A program made the translations under genes and the position numbers. Of a stretch of DNA of 64,000 nt, positions 8,417-17,504 are shown piece after piece. The notes under the pieces are model-generated. The model saw only the letters and a program-made list of their open reading frames with translations. It searched no databases and was not told the origin of the DNA. Numbering within the stretch: position 1 is the stretch's first letter; the number at the start of each line of letters is the position of its first letter. The stretch comes from Dickeya undicola (lineage in GTDB: Bacteria; Pseudomonadota; Gammaproteobacteria; Enterobacterales; Enterobacteriaceae). The DNA lies in the NCBI RefSeq assembly GCF_000784735.1, contig NZ_JSYG01000004.1:124001-188000 (forward strand). Direction: 5' to 3'.

Positions 8417-10084
8417 TCATACCGAGTGAGCCAACGCGGAGTTTGCAATATAAAACGCCGCCTCACTGGGGGGGAACGGTATCCGTCCGCGAATACGATC
8501 GGCGATCTTCTCCGCCATCATTATCGTGGTGGCATTGAGGTTACCGGTAATAATCTGCGGCATGATAGACGCATCCACCACCCGCAATCCAGAAAGCCCG
8601 TGCACTCGCCCTTGACCGTCCACCACGGCCATCGCATCCTGACCCATTTTGCAGGAACCACATGGATGATAGGCGGTTTCCGCCTGCTGGCGAATGAACG
8701 CATCTAATTCGTTGTCACTCTGCGCCTGTGGCCCTGGGCTGATTTCCGTCCCCCGATAACGATCCAATGCGGGCTGCGATATGATTTCCCGGGTAATACG
8801 AATCGCTGCACGAAACTCCTGCCAATCCTGTTCGCTCGACATATAGTTGAACAGAATACTCGGGTGCTGGCGCGGATCGCGGGATCGCAACTGGATGCGA
8901 CCCCGGCTCGGTGAGCGCATTGATCCCACATGCGCCTGAAACCCGTGTTCACGCACGGCCTGAGAACCGTTGTAATTGATCGCCACTGGCAGAAAGTGGA
9001 ATTGCAGGTTGGGCCAGTCAAACGCTTCGCTACTGCGAATAAACCCACCGGCCTCAAACTGATTACTGGCACCGATGCCCGTACCGAAAAATAACCATTC
9101 GGCACCAATCTTCGGCTGATTAACCCACTTCAACGCTGGATAGAGCGAAACCGGCTGTTTGCAGCGATACTGTAAATACATTTCCAGGTGGTCTTGCAGA
9201 TTCTGCCCCACGCCCGGTAAATGCTGTACCAACGGAATAGCCAGGCTCTGCAGCAAATCCGCCGGGCCGACGCCAGATCGTTGTAATATCTGCGGCGACG
9301 CAATCGCTCCTGCGCACAGCAGGACTTCACGCCGGGCCGCAACCCGCCGCGGCTGATTGCTGTTGCCGCGTAGATAGCTGACGCCGGTCGCCCGTTTACC
9401 GTCAAACAGAAGGCGATCAGTCAGCGCATGAGTCACTATAGTCAGATTCGGGCGTCCCCGCGCCATGTCCAGATAGCCGCGGGCGGTGCTGGCCCGGCGT
9501 CCGTCAGGGGTTACTGTGCGATCCATTGGGCCAAACCCTTCCTGCTGATAGCCGTTCAGGTCATCCGTACGCGGATAACCAGCCTGTACGCCTGCGGCGA
9601 CCATCGCATGAAAAAGCTCGTTGTTTCCCGTTTTGGGTGTCGTCACACACACTGGCCCCTGATCACCGTGATAGGCATCTGCACCACTATCGCGCCGTTC
9701 CGCCAGACGAAAATACGGCAGGCAGTCGCGATAGCCCCAGTCAGCCAGGCCGGGCAAGCTCGCCCAGTGCTCAAAATCCATAGCGTTGCCGCGGATGTAG
9801 CACATACCGTTGATCAGCGACGAACCGCCCAATCCTTTACCACGCCCGCATTCCATGCGCCGGTTATCCATATACGGCTCAGGATCGGTTTCATACGCCC
9901 AGTTGTAGCGCCGCCCTTGTAGCGGCCAGGCCAGTGCAGCCGGCATTTGAGTTCGAAAATCCAGCCGGTAATCCGGGCCACCTGCTTCCAACAACAGAAC
10001 GCTGACATCCGGGTCCTCCGTCAGCCGGGCGGCCAGCACGTTGCCGGCAGAACCGGCACCAATAATGATGTAGTCATAATCCAT
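8417..10084 (-). CDS. betA: Choline dehydrogenase BetA
   Basis: A 555-residue FAD-dependent GMC oxidoreductase, membrane-associated, that oxidises choline to betaine aldehyde (and can carry it further) for the osmoprotectant glycine betaine. It starts with the FAD-binding motif [19 protein letters not shown] and has the GMC signatures [15 protein letters not shown] and [15 protein letters not shown]; the C-terminal HPCGSCKMG and [18 protein letters not shown] hold the active-site His/Asn region. Start chosen at ATG 10084 behind GGAGG, giving MDYDYIIIG as in E. coli; an upstream ATG at 10102 overlaps the betB stop. It is the last gene of betI-betB-betA. Confidence 0.97.
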   Translation of the reverse strand: MDYDYIIIGAGSAGNVLAARLTEDPDVSVLLLEAGGPDYRLDFRTQMPAALAWPLQGRRYNWAYETDPEPYMDNRRMECGRGKGLGGSSLINGMCYIRGNAMDFEHWASLPGLADWGYRDCLPYFRLAERRDSGADAYHGDQGPVCVTTPKTGNNELFHAMVAAGVQAGYPRTDDLNGYQQEGFGPMDRTVTPDGRRASTARGYLDMARGRPNLTIVTHALTDRLLFDGKRATGVSYLRGNSNQPRRVAARREVLLCAGAIASPQILQRSGVGPADLLQSLAIPLVQHLPGVGQNLQDHLEMYLQYRCKQPVSLYPALKWVNQPKIGAEWLFFGTGIGASNQFEAGGFIRSSEAFDWPNLQFHFLPVAINYNGSQAVREHGFQAHVGSMRSPSRGRIQLRSRDPRQHPSILFNYMSSEQDWQEFRAAIRITREIISQPALDRYRGTEISPGPQAQSDNELDAFIRQQAETAYHPCGSCKMGQDAMAVVDGQGRVHGLSGLRVVDASIMPQIITGNLNATTIMMAEKIADRIRGRIPFPPSEAAFYIANSALAHSV

Positions 10085-10101
10085 GTCATCCTCCGTCAGC
10101 A

Positions 10102-11574
10102 TTAAAAAATCGGATTGAAATCTCCCAGTTCGACCTGAATGGATTTGGTTTGGGTATAACTTTGCAACGTGACGATGCCGTTTTCACGCCCAACACCCGA
10201 GTGCTTGTAACCGCCGACCGGCATTTGCGCAGGCGATTCACCCCAGGTGTTGATCCAGCCAATACCCGCTTGCAGTTGATGGATAACCCGATGCGCCCGG
10301 CTGATATCCCGCGTCACCACGCCAGCTGCCAATCCATAATCGGTCGCATTGGCGCGTCGAATCACCTCTTCTTCATCGTCGTATGTGAGGATGCTCATTA
10401 CCGGTCCGAAAATCTCTTCGCGCACAATGGTCATCTCATCCCGACAGTCGGTGAATACCGTGGGGGCCACCCAGGCATCGTGCGCGAATGCATCGCCCTC
10501 CGGCGCACCGCCTCCAGTCAACAATCTGGCACCTTGTGCTTTGCCGAGTTCGATGTAACGCAACACCGATTCCCGGTGAGCCATACTTGCCAACGGGCCG
10601 AAATTCACCGCCAGGTCGGTCGGGTCCCCCATACGGATACGAGCCACGCGTTCAAGAATTTTGTGCTCAAAAGCCCGCTTCAGCGCAGCCGGGATAAATA
10701 CCCGCGTGCCATTGGTACACACCTGGCCGCTACTGAAAAAGTTGGCTGCCATAGCGATATCAGCGGCCCGATCCAGATCAGCGTCATCAAAAATAATCAG
10801 CGGCGATTTGCCGCCCAGCTCCATCGTCACCGCTTTGAGGCTGGATTCAGCGGCATTCGCCATCACCGTTTTGCCGCTAGCCACACCGCCAGTAAAAGAC
10901 ACTTTGGCAATGCCGGGATGACGCGTCAGCACCTGACCAACATTCTTACCACTGCCAGTCAGCACATTGAATACGCCCGCAGGCAGCCCCGCCTCATGGT
11001 AGATTTCTGCCAGTTGCAAGGTTGTCAGCGAGGTCAACTCACTGGGTTTAAAGATCATGGCATTGCCCGCTGCCAGCGCAGGGGCAGACTTCCAGAGTGC
11101 AATCTGAATCGGGTAATTCCAGGCACCAATCGCGGCTACCACGCCCAATGGCTCTTGTCGGGTATAGACAAAGGACATCTCACGCAGCGGGATCTGTAGC
11201 CCTTCCAGCGAGGGGGCCAACCCGGCGTAATATTCCAGCACATCCGCCCCGGTGGCGATGTCAACGGTTCGGGTTTCCGCCAGTGGCTTGCCGGTATCAT
11301 GGGTTTCCATCAATGCCAGTTCGTCATTGCGTTCACGAAGTATCGCTACGGCGCGCTGTAACACTCTCGCCCGTTGTATTGCCGACATTGCCGCCCATAC
11401 CCGTTGCCCATGCTGCGCAGACGTAACCGCGCGATCGATGTCCCCGACAGTGGCTTCCTGTAATTGCGCGATAACGTCACCCGTCGCCGGATTAACGGCA
11501 GGAAACCTGTCGTTACCGTCGCTGTTGACCCGTTCGCCGTGAATAAACAGTGGTTGTAAACCATAAAGTGACAT
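10102..11574 (-). CDS. betB: Betaine aldehyde dehydrogenase BetB
   Basis: A 490-residue NAD(P)-dependent aldehyde dehydrogenase converting betaine aldehyde to glycine betaine. Family motifs are all present: [31 protein letters not shown] (cofactor and oxyanion region), [11 protein letters not shown] with the catalytic Glu, and [15 protein letters not shown] with the catalytic Cys. The C-terminus ([21 protein letters not shown]) matches E. coli BetB. It starts two bases after betI ends, and betA follows, so the three genes form one operon. Confidence 0.97.
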   Translation of the reverse strand: MSLYGLQPLFIHGERVNSDGNDRFPAVNPATGDVIAQLQEATVGDIDRAVTSAQHGQRVWAAMSAIQRARVLQRAVAILRERNDELALMETHDTGKPLAETRTVDIATGADVLEYYAGLAPSLEGLQIPLREMSFVYTRQEPLGVVAAIGAWNYPIQIALWKSAPALAAGNAMIFKPSELTSLTTLQLAEIYHEAGLPAGVFNVLTGSGKNVGQVLTRHPGIAKVSFTGGVASGKTVMANAAESSLKAVTMELGGKSPLIIFDDADLDRAADIAMAANFFSSGQVCTNGTRVFIPAALKRAFEHKILERVARIRMGDPTDLAVNFGPLASMAHRESVLRYIELGKAQGARLLTGGGAPEGDAFAHDAWVAPTVFTDCRDEMTIVREEIFGPVMSILTYDDEEEVIRRANATDYGLAAGVVTRDISRAHRVIHQLQAGIGWINTWGESPAQMPVGGYKHSGVGRENGIVTLQSYTQTKSIQVELGDFNPIF

Positions 11575-11576
11575 GA

Positions 11577-12191
11577 TCAGTTCTCCTGTTCAGGTATAAC
11601 GCAGGCCTCCGGCTTTAGTAGGCAGTCAATAAAGTGACAAGCAACCGCCAGCGACGCCTCCCGGCTACATCCGTTGTCGTTCAGCGCACTGCGTAGCCAC
11701 AGTCCGTCAATCAACCCCGCCAGACCTCTTGCCGCCCGACGAGCCTCTTCACGCGGTAAACAACGACGAAATTCGGCACAAAGATTGGAATAAAGCCTGT
11801 GGCTACTGACGCGCTGCAATCGATAAAGGTTGGGGGAATGCATACTGCTCGCCCAAAACGCCAGCCAGGTTTTCATCGCTGCGGCATTGGTTTGACTCGT
11901 ATCGAAATTACCCGCCACCATCGCCCGCAAACGTAATCTGGGATCGTCTGACGTCAGTGTTGCCAGACGCGTCCTGACCGCCGTGCCCAACAGGCGCAAC
12001 AGATAACGCATGGTGGCGTCAAGCAGGCCATTTTTGTCTTGAAAATAGTGACTGATGATGCCGTTAGAAACGCCTGCTCGTCGGGCAATCTGTGCAATAG
12101 ACGCCTCATGCAGCCCCACTTCATCAATCGCCATCAATGTGGCATCAATCAATTGCTGTCGCCTGATCGGTTGCATCCCCACTTTGGGCAT
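11577..12191 (-). CDS. betI: Choline-responsive repressor BetI
   Basis: A 204-residue TetR-family regulator. The N-terminal helix-turn-helix ([30 protein letters not shown], about residues 24-53) is close to E. coli BetI, and the C-terminal ligand domain has [13 protein letters not shown]. BetI represses the bet genes until choline is present. The family start [18 protein letters not shown] at 12191 is used because AGGAGG sits six bases upstream; the frame is open eight codons further. First gene of the betIBA operon. No betT transporter gene is adjacent, unlike E. coli where betT is divergent. Confidence 0.96.
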   Translation of the reverse strand: MPKVGMQPIRRQQLIDATLMAIDEVGLHEASIAQIARRAGVSNGIISHYFQDKNGLLDATMRYLLRLLGTAVRTRLATLTSDDPRLRLRAMVAGNFDTSQTNAAAMKTWLAFWASSMHSPNLYRLQRVSSHRLYSNLCAEFRRCLPREEARRAARGLAGLIDGLWLRSALNDNGCSREASLAVACHFIDCLLKPEACVIPEQEN

Positions 12192-12272
12192 AAGTTCCTC
12201 CTGCGGCGGACGCATTACGGCTGCGTCTGCCTATGATTGTCTGGTTATCCACGTTCATTGAATCTTTTTTTA

Positions 12273-12290
12273 ATTGAATGATCAATCAAA
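12273..12290. promoter_or_regulatory. BetI-like operator
   Basis: On the minus strand this reads TTTGATTGATCATTCAAT, close to the E. coli BetI site ATTGATTGGACGTTCAAT. It lies about 80 bases upstream of betI. A partial copy (ACGTTCATTGAAT) lies at 12251-12263. Confidence 0.65.
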
Positions 12291-12381
12291 AATAAATTTA
12301 ACCCAAGAATCACAATAGCGACAACAACCACGAGAGATCGATCAGCTCACGTTTTTGCGATCAATTCCGGTTTCTGGTGGT

Positions 12382-12409
12382 TTGCGGTTTCTGGCGAGCA
12401 AGGTATACT
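12382..12409 (+). promoter_or_regulatory. Candidate sigma-70 promoter of the isomerase gene
   Basis: TTGCGG at 12382-12387 and TATACT at 12404-12409 are separated by 16 bases, about 65 bases before the ATG at 12473. Confidence 0.45.
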
Positions 12410-12472
12410 GGGCCATCTAAATGAAATAGTGTTTTAAAAAATGTAGTTGTCCGCACACATAAAGGAACGAAC

Positions 12473-13111
12473 ATGAAAATTGCACTGATTAACGAGAACA
12501 GCCAGGCCGCAAAGAACGCGATCATCGCCGCTGCCCTGTCTAAAGCCGTTGAACCGCAGGGTCACACCGTATACAACTACGGTCAATATGCCGTTGAAGA
12601 TGCGGCACAGCTGACCTACATCCAGAACGGTATCCTGGCTGCCATCCTGCTGAACTCCGGTGCCGCTGATTTCGTGGTCACGGGTTGTGGGACCGGCCAG
12701 GGTGCGATGCTGGCTTGTAACTCTTTCCCGGGTGTAATCTGTGGTCTGGTTGTTGACCCGTCCGACGCTTACCTGTTCTCCCAGATCAACAACGGTAATG
12801 CAGTTTCTCTGCCTTACGCCAAGGGTTTTGGCTGGGGTGCCGAACTGAACCTGGAAAACCTGTTTACCCAGTTGTTCAAAGAAGAAGGCGGCCGTGGTTA
12901 CCCGAGCGATCGCGTTGCTCCGCAGCAACGTAACAAGAAAATCCTGGATGCGGTTAAAGAAGTCACCTACCGTGATCTGATAACCATCCTGAAAGGTCTG
13001 GATCAGGATCTGGTCAAAGGCGCTATTGCCGGTCCGAAATTCCAGGAATATTTCTTCGCTAACAGCACCAACGCGGAGCTGACCAGCTACATCAAATCCC
13101 TGCTGAACTAA
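12473..13111 (+). CDS. RpiB/LacA/LacB-family sugar-phosphate isomerase
   Basis: A 212-residue protein. Residues 1-150 resemble the LacAB/RpiB fold: MKIALINENSQAAKN at the N-terminus, GHTVYNYG, and the signature GCGTGQGAMLACNSFPGV, where the Cys and the GTG loop correspond to the phosphate- and substrate-binding region of RpiB. The last 60 residues (VTYRDLITILKGLDQDLVKGAIAGPKF...) form a C-terminal extension seen in a subset of this family, absent from classic RpiB (about 150 residues). The exact sugar phosphate is unknown. The gene stands alone, with AAGGAACG before the ATG and its own terminator. Confidence 0.8.
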   Translation: MKIALINENSQAAKNAIIAAALSKAVEPQGHTVYNYGQYAVEDAAQLTYIQNGILAAILLNSGAADFVVTGCGTGQGAMLACNSFPGVICGLVVDPSDAYLFSQINNGNAVSLPYAKGFGWGAELNLENLFTQLFKEEGGRGYPSDRVAPQQRNKKILDAVKEVTYRDLITILKGLDQDLVKGAIAGPKFQEYFFANSTNAELTSYIKSLLN

Positions 13112-13133
13112 TTCCGCTGGGTAGTATTATTCT

Positions 13134-13162
13134 GACCACCGCCCCGGCGGTGGTCTTTTTTT
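13134..13162 (+). terminator. Terminator of the isomerase gene
   Basis: GACCACCGCC and GGCGGTGGTC form a GC-rich stem followed by a run of seven T, about 25 bases after the stop at 13111. Confidence 0.9.
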
Positions 13163-13235
13163 ATCGGTTATTTGGCGTGCTTCCGTTCAGGTCGAACAAC
13201 AGTTAGCCAGACGTTTCAAAAGCCTGAAATACTGC

Positions 13236-13264
13236 TTGACCATAACAGGGTGACTCCCTATAGT
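13236..13264 (+). promoter_or_regulatory. Promoter of tRNA-Ser
   Basis: TTGACC at 13236-13241 and TATAGT at 13259-13264 have an ideal 17-base spacer. The -10 box is followed by a GC-rich discriminator (AGCGCCCCG), typical of stable-RNA promoters under stringent control. Confidence 0.8.
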
Positions 13265-13295
13265 AGCGCCCCGTTGCCCCTGACGGCGACGATCC

Positions 13296-13385
13296 GGTGA
13301 GGTGTCCGAGTGGCTGAAGGAGCACGCCTGGAAAGTGTGTATACGTGAAAACGTATCGAGGGTTCGAATCCCTCCCTCACCGCCA
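13296..13385 (+). tRNA. serX: tRNA-Ser (anticodon GGA)
   Basis: A 90-base class II tRNA with acceptor arms GGTGAGG/CCTCACC, encoded CCA at 13383-13385, T-arm GGTTCGAATCC, and a long variable arm (TATACGT...ACGTAT). The anticodon loop CTGGAAA at 13328-13334 has GGA at 13330-13332, so it reads UCC and UCU. It is close to E. coli serX but the variable arm is about two bases longer. Confidence 0.97.
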
Positions 13386-13435
13386 GATTAAAAACAAAAA
13401 CCCCAGACGCAAGTTTGGGGTTTTTGTTTTTAATC
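13386..13435. terminator. Strong terminator behind tRNA-Ser
   Basis: A long, almost perfect palindrome with arms rich in A/T outside and CCCCA/TGGGG inside starts directly after the CCA end. It runs into TTTTTGTTTTT on the plus strand and works as a candidate terminator in both directions. Confidence 0.85.
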
Positions 13436-13550
13436 GGTGACGGAACGGATGAGAAGCCTCGACTGGGTTCGACAAAACGGCTTGGTTCCGACAATCTGAT
13501 AGCGATAAGTCGTCACAAGAAAGAAAAAACATTCATTAATTGGCCCCCTA

Positions 13551-13687
13551 TATACCCGTCATTGTTCAAGTTACAGGTGCGTTGGCTACGCTACAAGACT
13601 CTCTGAGCCTTGCCCTAAAAGGCCAACGTATTGTGTTGTTCAAAACGCCGAGCGCTTTGTCCTGCAACTTGAAGTATGACGGGTATA
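13551..13687. repeat. ERIC-like MITE, 137 bp
   Basis: The ends TATACCCGTCAT and ATGACGGGTATA are the outer part of terminal inverted repeats of about 27 bases (with inner TCAAGTTRCAGG). The ends match those of ERIC/IRU elements, but the centre differs from the canonical ERIC core, with GCGTTGGCTACGC and TTGTTCAAAACGC. It has no coding capacity and is probably a non-autonomous relative of ERIC. Confidence 0.8.
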
Positions 13688-13888
13688 AGCAATTCTTTAT
13701 ATGCTACTTCCTTGCATTTATGCTCTTCAGCACGTCTTCATCAAGATATGGGTATCATTTCACCAATATAATTAACTCACTGATATTAAAGCCAGAGATA
13801 AAAAATAATTAATTAGATGGCTTATATTTTCCATGGAAACATACAAAAAATCATTTTTTCATCATCATTAATGTTCACTTAATCTAAA

Positions 13889-13915
13889 TAAAATAAATTC
13901 AGTACGGTAAGATAA
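13889..13915 (+). promoter_or_regulatory. Weak sigma-28 promoter candidate for the second MCP
   Basis: TAAAATAA-N11-TAAGATAA has the correct spacing for a FliA promoter and the GATAA half of the -10 box, but lacks the GCC. It lies about 45 bases before the chemoreceptor start. Confidence 0.35.
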
Positions 13916-13960
13916 TTACACTTTTTATCCCCAACCTCATTTTTGGCGGAGCATCCCACC

Positions 13961-15565
13961 ATGACCATTGTGAAAAAATTAGCTATTGCAATCAGTATTT
14001 TTTCTCTAGCTCTGATTGGCGTAGGCATTTTTGGTCTTTATTCACTGAGCCAGTCAAAAGATCGTCTGGAATATGTGATGATTAACACATTACCCAGCCT
14101 TGATAATTTGGTTAAGTCGAATGATGCATTAAACAATGCTCGTAGTAATCTGGCACTTATTTTTCTTACCCGCGATGAACAACAGCGTAATAGCTTAAAA
14201 CGTTCGCTTGATGACTCGCTGAACAACGTTGAAAAATTAAATGCCACCTATAAAAAGGACCTGCTCTCTGACAACAAAGATGCGCAGATGACCGATGATA
14301 ACCTGCAATACCTGAACGAATTCCGTGCCGCTGAAAACAAGCTGTTTCAGCAGTCTCAAACTGATGCTCAAGCCGTGGAGAAAGCCTTTGCCTCTCAGGG
14401 TTATATCACTCAGGCTCAGGATAAATTGGTAAAAGGCTTTCAAGATCAATACAACTACAATGTTGGCCTGGCCGGAGGATTGCAGGATCAGAATAACACC
14501 AGTTTCAAACAGGCTTTCTTCGGGCTGGTCGGATTGATTGTAGCGGCTCTGCTCGCCGCCGGTGCCTTATCCACGGTAATTATCAGCTATGTACGCGCCA
14601 GCCTGAATGCCCTGCGCCAGACACTGATCACCGTGAGTGAAAATCTGGATTTGACCCTGCAAGCCGACAGCAGAAAGAACGATGAAATCGGCCAGACCGC
14701 CAGCGCCTTTAACAATCTGATCCAGCGGTTCTCCACCGTGCTTGCTGACGTACGTTCCGCCAGTGAAAGCGTTTCGACGGCATCCGGTGAAATCGCCGCT
14801 GCCAACGAAGACCTCTCCGCCAGAACGGAAGAGCAGGCCTCTTCGCTGGCGCAGACAGCTGCGAGTATGCATGAAATCTCATCCACCATCGAAAGTAATG
14901 TCGACAATACCGCACAGGCCAATCGCCTGGGCCAGCAGGCCGGTGTTGCAGTCCAGCATGGTGATGAAGCAGTACAGCGTATGATGCGTGCAATGGAAGA
15001 GATTGCTCACGGCTCTGAAAAGGTCGCCGATATCACCAATCTCATTGAAGGTATCGCTTTCCAGACCAATATCCTGGCGCTGAATGCCGCGGTGGAAGCC
15101 GCACGGGCAGGTGAACATGGACGCGGTTTCGCGGTGGTAGCTGGTGAAGTCCGCACGCTGTCTCAGCGTTCCTCCTCCGCAGCCAAAGAGATCAAGACCT
15201 TGATCGACAGTGCGATTGCCGCCGTGCGGCATGGTGCAGTCCAGGCTGACGAAGTCCGTGATTCCATCAATAACGTGAAAGGTGTGATTCAGAACGTGTC
15301 CAGTCTGGTCAATGAAGTGTCTCTGGCATCTGAAGAACAAAGCCGCGGTATTTCCCAGATTAACACGGCCATTAATCAGATGGAGGGAGTAACACAGCAG
15401 AATGCCGCTATGGTAGAGCAAGCTTCATCTGCGGCGGACTCACTCAACGAGCAGGCCACCAAATTGCGCCAGTCGGTGGAGGCCTTCAAACTGCAGGGGA
15501 ACGGCCATTTTACCGACTCGTATGCCATGAACGACATACAGCCATTACGCCTCGGCCATCACTGA
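13961..15565 (+). CDS. Methyl-accepting chemotaxis protein
   Basis: A 534-residue chemoreceptor. TM1 is near residues 7-29 ([23 protein letters not shown]), a periplasmic helical-bundle domain spans about 30-190, TM2 is near 195-215 ([22 protein letters not shown]), then HAMP and the methylated signalling coiled coil with [38 protein letters not shown]. It ends in LRLGHH with no CheR-binding pentapeptide, so it probably relies on other receptors for adaptation. The frame is open to 13943, but ATG 13961 behind GGAG starts with the usual [14 protein letters not shown]. Ligand unknown. Confidence 0.95.
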   Translation: MTIVKKLAIAISIFSLALIGVGIFGLYSLSQSKDRLEYVMINTLPSLDNLVKSNDALNNARSNLALIFLTRDEQQRNSLKRSLDDSLNNVEKLNATYKKDLLSDNKDAQMTDDNLQYLNEFRAAENKLFQQSQTDAQAVEKAFASQGYITQAQDKLVKGFQDQYNYNVGLAGGLQDQNNTSFKQAFFGLVGLIVAALLAAGALSTVIISYVRASLNALRQTLITVSENLDLTLQADSRKNDEIGQTASAFNNLIQRFSTVLADVRSASESVSTASGEIAAANEDLSARTEEQASSLAQTAASMHEISSTIESNVDNTAQANRLGQQAGVAVQHGDEAVQRMMRAMEEIAHGSEKVADITNLIEGIAFQTNILALNAAVEAARAGEHGRGFAVVAGEVRTLSQRSSSAAKEIKTLIDSAIAAVRHGAVQADEVRDSINNVKGVIQNVSSLVNEVSLASEEQSRGISQINTAINQMEGVTQQNAAMVEQASSAADSLNEQATKLRQSVEAFKLQGNGHFTDSYAMNDIQPLRLGHH

Positions 15566-15583
15566 TCGGTTTCGCACCTAACA

Positions 15584-15605
15584 ACAGGGCTGCTTTCGCA
15601 GCCCT
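15584..15605 (+). terminator. Hairpin after the second MCP
   Basis: AGGGCTGC-TTTC-GCAGCCCT folds into a perfect stem 20 bases after the stop of the chemoreceptor gene. It lacks a clear T run. The same 22-base sequence returns in inverted orientation at 17463-17484. Confidence 0.6.
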
Positions 15606-15894
15606 TAGTGCATTGACAGCCCCATGCTATTAACAACCGGAGGTCGCGAACGCACCATTCTCGTCCATTTTCAGAGCTCGTACCGCCATGTTAAACATGA
15701 TTCACCAATTTTCTGGGTCTGCTCATCATACGAGCTCTGTCACTCAGCAATAACCGACAAGCGTCACCTTCTCTAATTTATGTGCTATCGCCAACAGCGG
15801 CTATCACACAACACCTTCAACAATATATGACACCACTAACAAAGCCATAATGCGTGCGACGCTCCACATTTGTCTTACACATTCCTTATACTGG

Positions 15895-15976
15895 ACTGCC
15901 CCCACACCGGTAGACGATCCTGCCCTACAGTTTGAACTGACCCCGCTCCGGTAGACGAACCTGCCCTATAGTTTGA
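15895..15976. mobile_element. Two tandem insertion-sequence ends (remnant)
   Basis: Two 41-base copies (15895-15935 and 15936-15976) with five mismatches share the pattern ACTG-CCCC...CCGGTAGACGA-CCTGCCCTA-AGTTTGA. The ACTGACCCC start resembles IS3-family ends. The second copy continues directly into a truncated transposase start. This looks like two left ends of related elements lying head to tail. Confidence 0.6.
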
Positions 15977-15991
15977 GCATAGGAGGAGCAT

Positions 15992-16093
15992 ATGGGCACA
16001 CCACGATTTACACCTGAATTTAAGGAAGAGGCCGTCCGTCAAATCACGGAGCGCGGCTATTCCGTTGCCGAAGTATCCGAGCGACTGGGCTTA
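15992..16093 (+). pseudogene. IS3-type transposase OrfA, N-terminal fragment
   Basis: From ATG 15992, preceded by AGGAGGAG, the frame reads MGTPRFTPEFKEEAVRQITE and continues RGYSVAEVSERLGL, typical of the N-terminal helix-turn-helix of IS3-family OrfA. After about 34 residues the similarity stops at 16093 and the sequence changes character. Neither the rest of OrfA nor OrfB is present, so the element is dead. Confidence 0.8.
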
Positions 16094-16553
16094 CTGACTC
16101 TTATATCCTTGACGTTGATATCTTTTGTAACGGCGAGTAGCCTCATATTATGAATCAATAGTATGACTAAATGAGACATAAGGACGCTGAACATCAGTAT
16201 CGGGGCGAAAAGACAAAGACAAGCGCAGCGCTATTATGCAATAACCATTCAGCGTACTGTGTGAGCCAATATTTATACAGCTCATGATTCCAACTAAATA
16301 GCTTCTCACATTAATGCTCCACTTATCATTGCGCGGCTCCAGAGCTGGCGGGATGTCATCTCTCACAAGTGTAGCGCTATTATGAGAAGCTATTTAGCTG
16401 ATTGATATATAGTTTCAAATATTAATAGCATACCCGGAGTAAAGACGGTATCGTCAGTTTTAAGGATTCCGGGTCACTATCGGAGACAAGTATGATAGGG
16501 GCCAAGTTCTGCACTTTACAAAAGATCATGTTAACCCTAAGAGGCATAAATCA
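16094..16553. other. AT-rich junction region with short inverted and direct repeats
   Basis: I see no credible gene between the IS fragment and the methyltransferase gene. AAATAGCTTCTCA near 16296-16308 is inverted as TGAGAAGCTATTT near 16383-16395. AGCGCTATTATG occurs twice in the same orientation (16227-16238 and 16373-16384). These could be remains of a further small element. The promoter of the following gene should lie at the right end. Confidence 0.5.
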
Positions 16554-17381
16554 GTGAATATTCAGCATTTTATTGAAAATGAAGAGATTTATTTCGCGCC
16601 AATGCTGGAAAGACAAAAAAATGCTACGGAAGAAGATAAATTGATGTGGCGCACTGAAAATGTGCATCAACGGCGTCAACGCGTCTCGCTGGAGCTTTTT
16701 CAACGACTCCAGGGAAAAGTAGCTTTCGGCCCCTTTAAAAATTTATTACTAACCCAGGATACCTGGTGGGGAAAATCGGATTTAGGGTCAATGCTGCTTG
16801 GCCTTTATGAGAAGGAAATCCTGGATTTTATCTGCCATACCGAATCCAACCAATTTGATACATTTATCGATATTGGGGCAGCGGATGGCTACTATGCCTG
16901 TGGAATGCTTTTGAGCAAAAAAGTACGCCATGCTATCTGCTTTGAGCAGAACAAACATGGGCAAGAAGTCATTGCAGAAAATTGGCGCAGGAATGGTGCG
17001 GTCGGAGAACTGCAGATATTCGGAGAAGCCAATTCAAATAACTTGTCACTGATTCAACATGTTGATTTCCATAAAGCTCTGATGCTGATTGATATTGAAG
17101 GTGCTGAATTTGATGTGTTAAATGAGGCATTCATAGAAAAAATACAAGGCGCAACAATTATTATTGAAATTCACAACTGGATAGACGGTTTTCTCGGTAA
17201 GTATCGAGAGCTGCTACATATTCTTGATCAATATTTCAATATCAATGTATTGGATCGTGTCGAACGTCCCACCGTTCATCTGGATATCCTACGCGATTTT
17301 ACTGATGACAACCGCTTATTGCTAACATCTGAGGCGAGACCTTGCCTGATGCGCTTTTTGCTTTTAACCCCTAAAAACTAA
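16554..17381 (+). CDS. FkbM-like SAM-dependent methyltransferase
   Basis: A 275-residue protein with a class I methyltransferase core: FIDIGAADGYYACGMLL (residues 104-120) is the SAM-binding motif I, and LMLIDIEGAEFDVLNEAF (about 178-195) matches the I-D-x-EGAE-x-x-VL signature of FkbM-type methyltransferases, which often methylate sugars or glycans. The N-terminus (about 95 residues, charged and helical) is not recognised. The start is GTG 16554 behind AAGAGG. The gene is clearly AT-rich compared with its neighbours and sits beside an IS remnant between inverted copies of a hairpin, so it was probably acquired. It has no operon partners. A link to the glycan island 4 kb away is only a guess. 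Confidence 0.75.
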   Translation: MNIQHFIENEEIYFAPMLERQKNATEEDKLMWRTENVHQRRQRVSLELFQRLQGKVAFGPFKNLLLTQDTWWGKSDLGSMLLGLYEKEILDFICHTESNQFDTFIDIGAADGYYACGMLLSKKVRHAICFEQNKHGQEVIAENWRRNGAVGELQIFGEANSNNLSLIQHVDFHKALMLIDIEGAEFDVLNEAFIEKIQGATIIIEIHNWIDGFLGKYRELLHILDQYFNINVLDRVERPTVHLDILRDFTDDNRLLLTSEARPCLMRFLLLTPKN

Positions 17382-17460
17382 TCGACGCACAAAAATATCA
17401 AACAAGAGATGCTATCCCACTTATACGTCAATAATCAAAAATAGCATCATTCTCTCTGAA

Positions 17461-17486
17461 AACAGGGCTGCGAAAGCAGCCCTGTT
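17461..17486 (-). terminator. phoH terminator
   Basis: AACAGGGCTGC-(loop)-GCAGCCCTGTT is a perfect 11-base-arm hairpin 19 bases after the phoH stop. On the minus strand it continues with TTTC. It is an inverted copy of the hairpin at 15584-15605. Confidence 0.7.
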
Positions 17487-17504
17487 GCTATTTGGGAAAA
17501 CCGC

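Noticed and set aside
10150-11199. A long plus-strand frame of 349 codons.
   Set aside because: It is an antisense shadow of betB, which is certain by its motifs; such long shadows are common in GC-rich genes.
13258-13494. A 78-codon minus-strand frame over the tRNA.
   Set aside because: It is the antisense of tRNA-Ser and its terminator, a frequent false gene call.
16148-16366. A 72-codon minus-strand frame beside the IS remnant.
   Set aside because: No similarity that I recognise, and it spans the small direct and inverted repeats; more likely non-coding.
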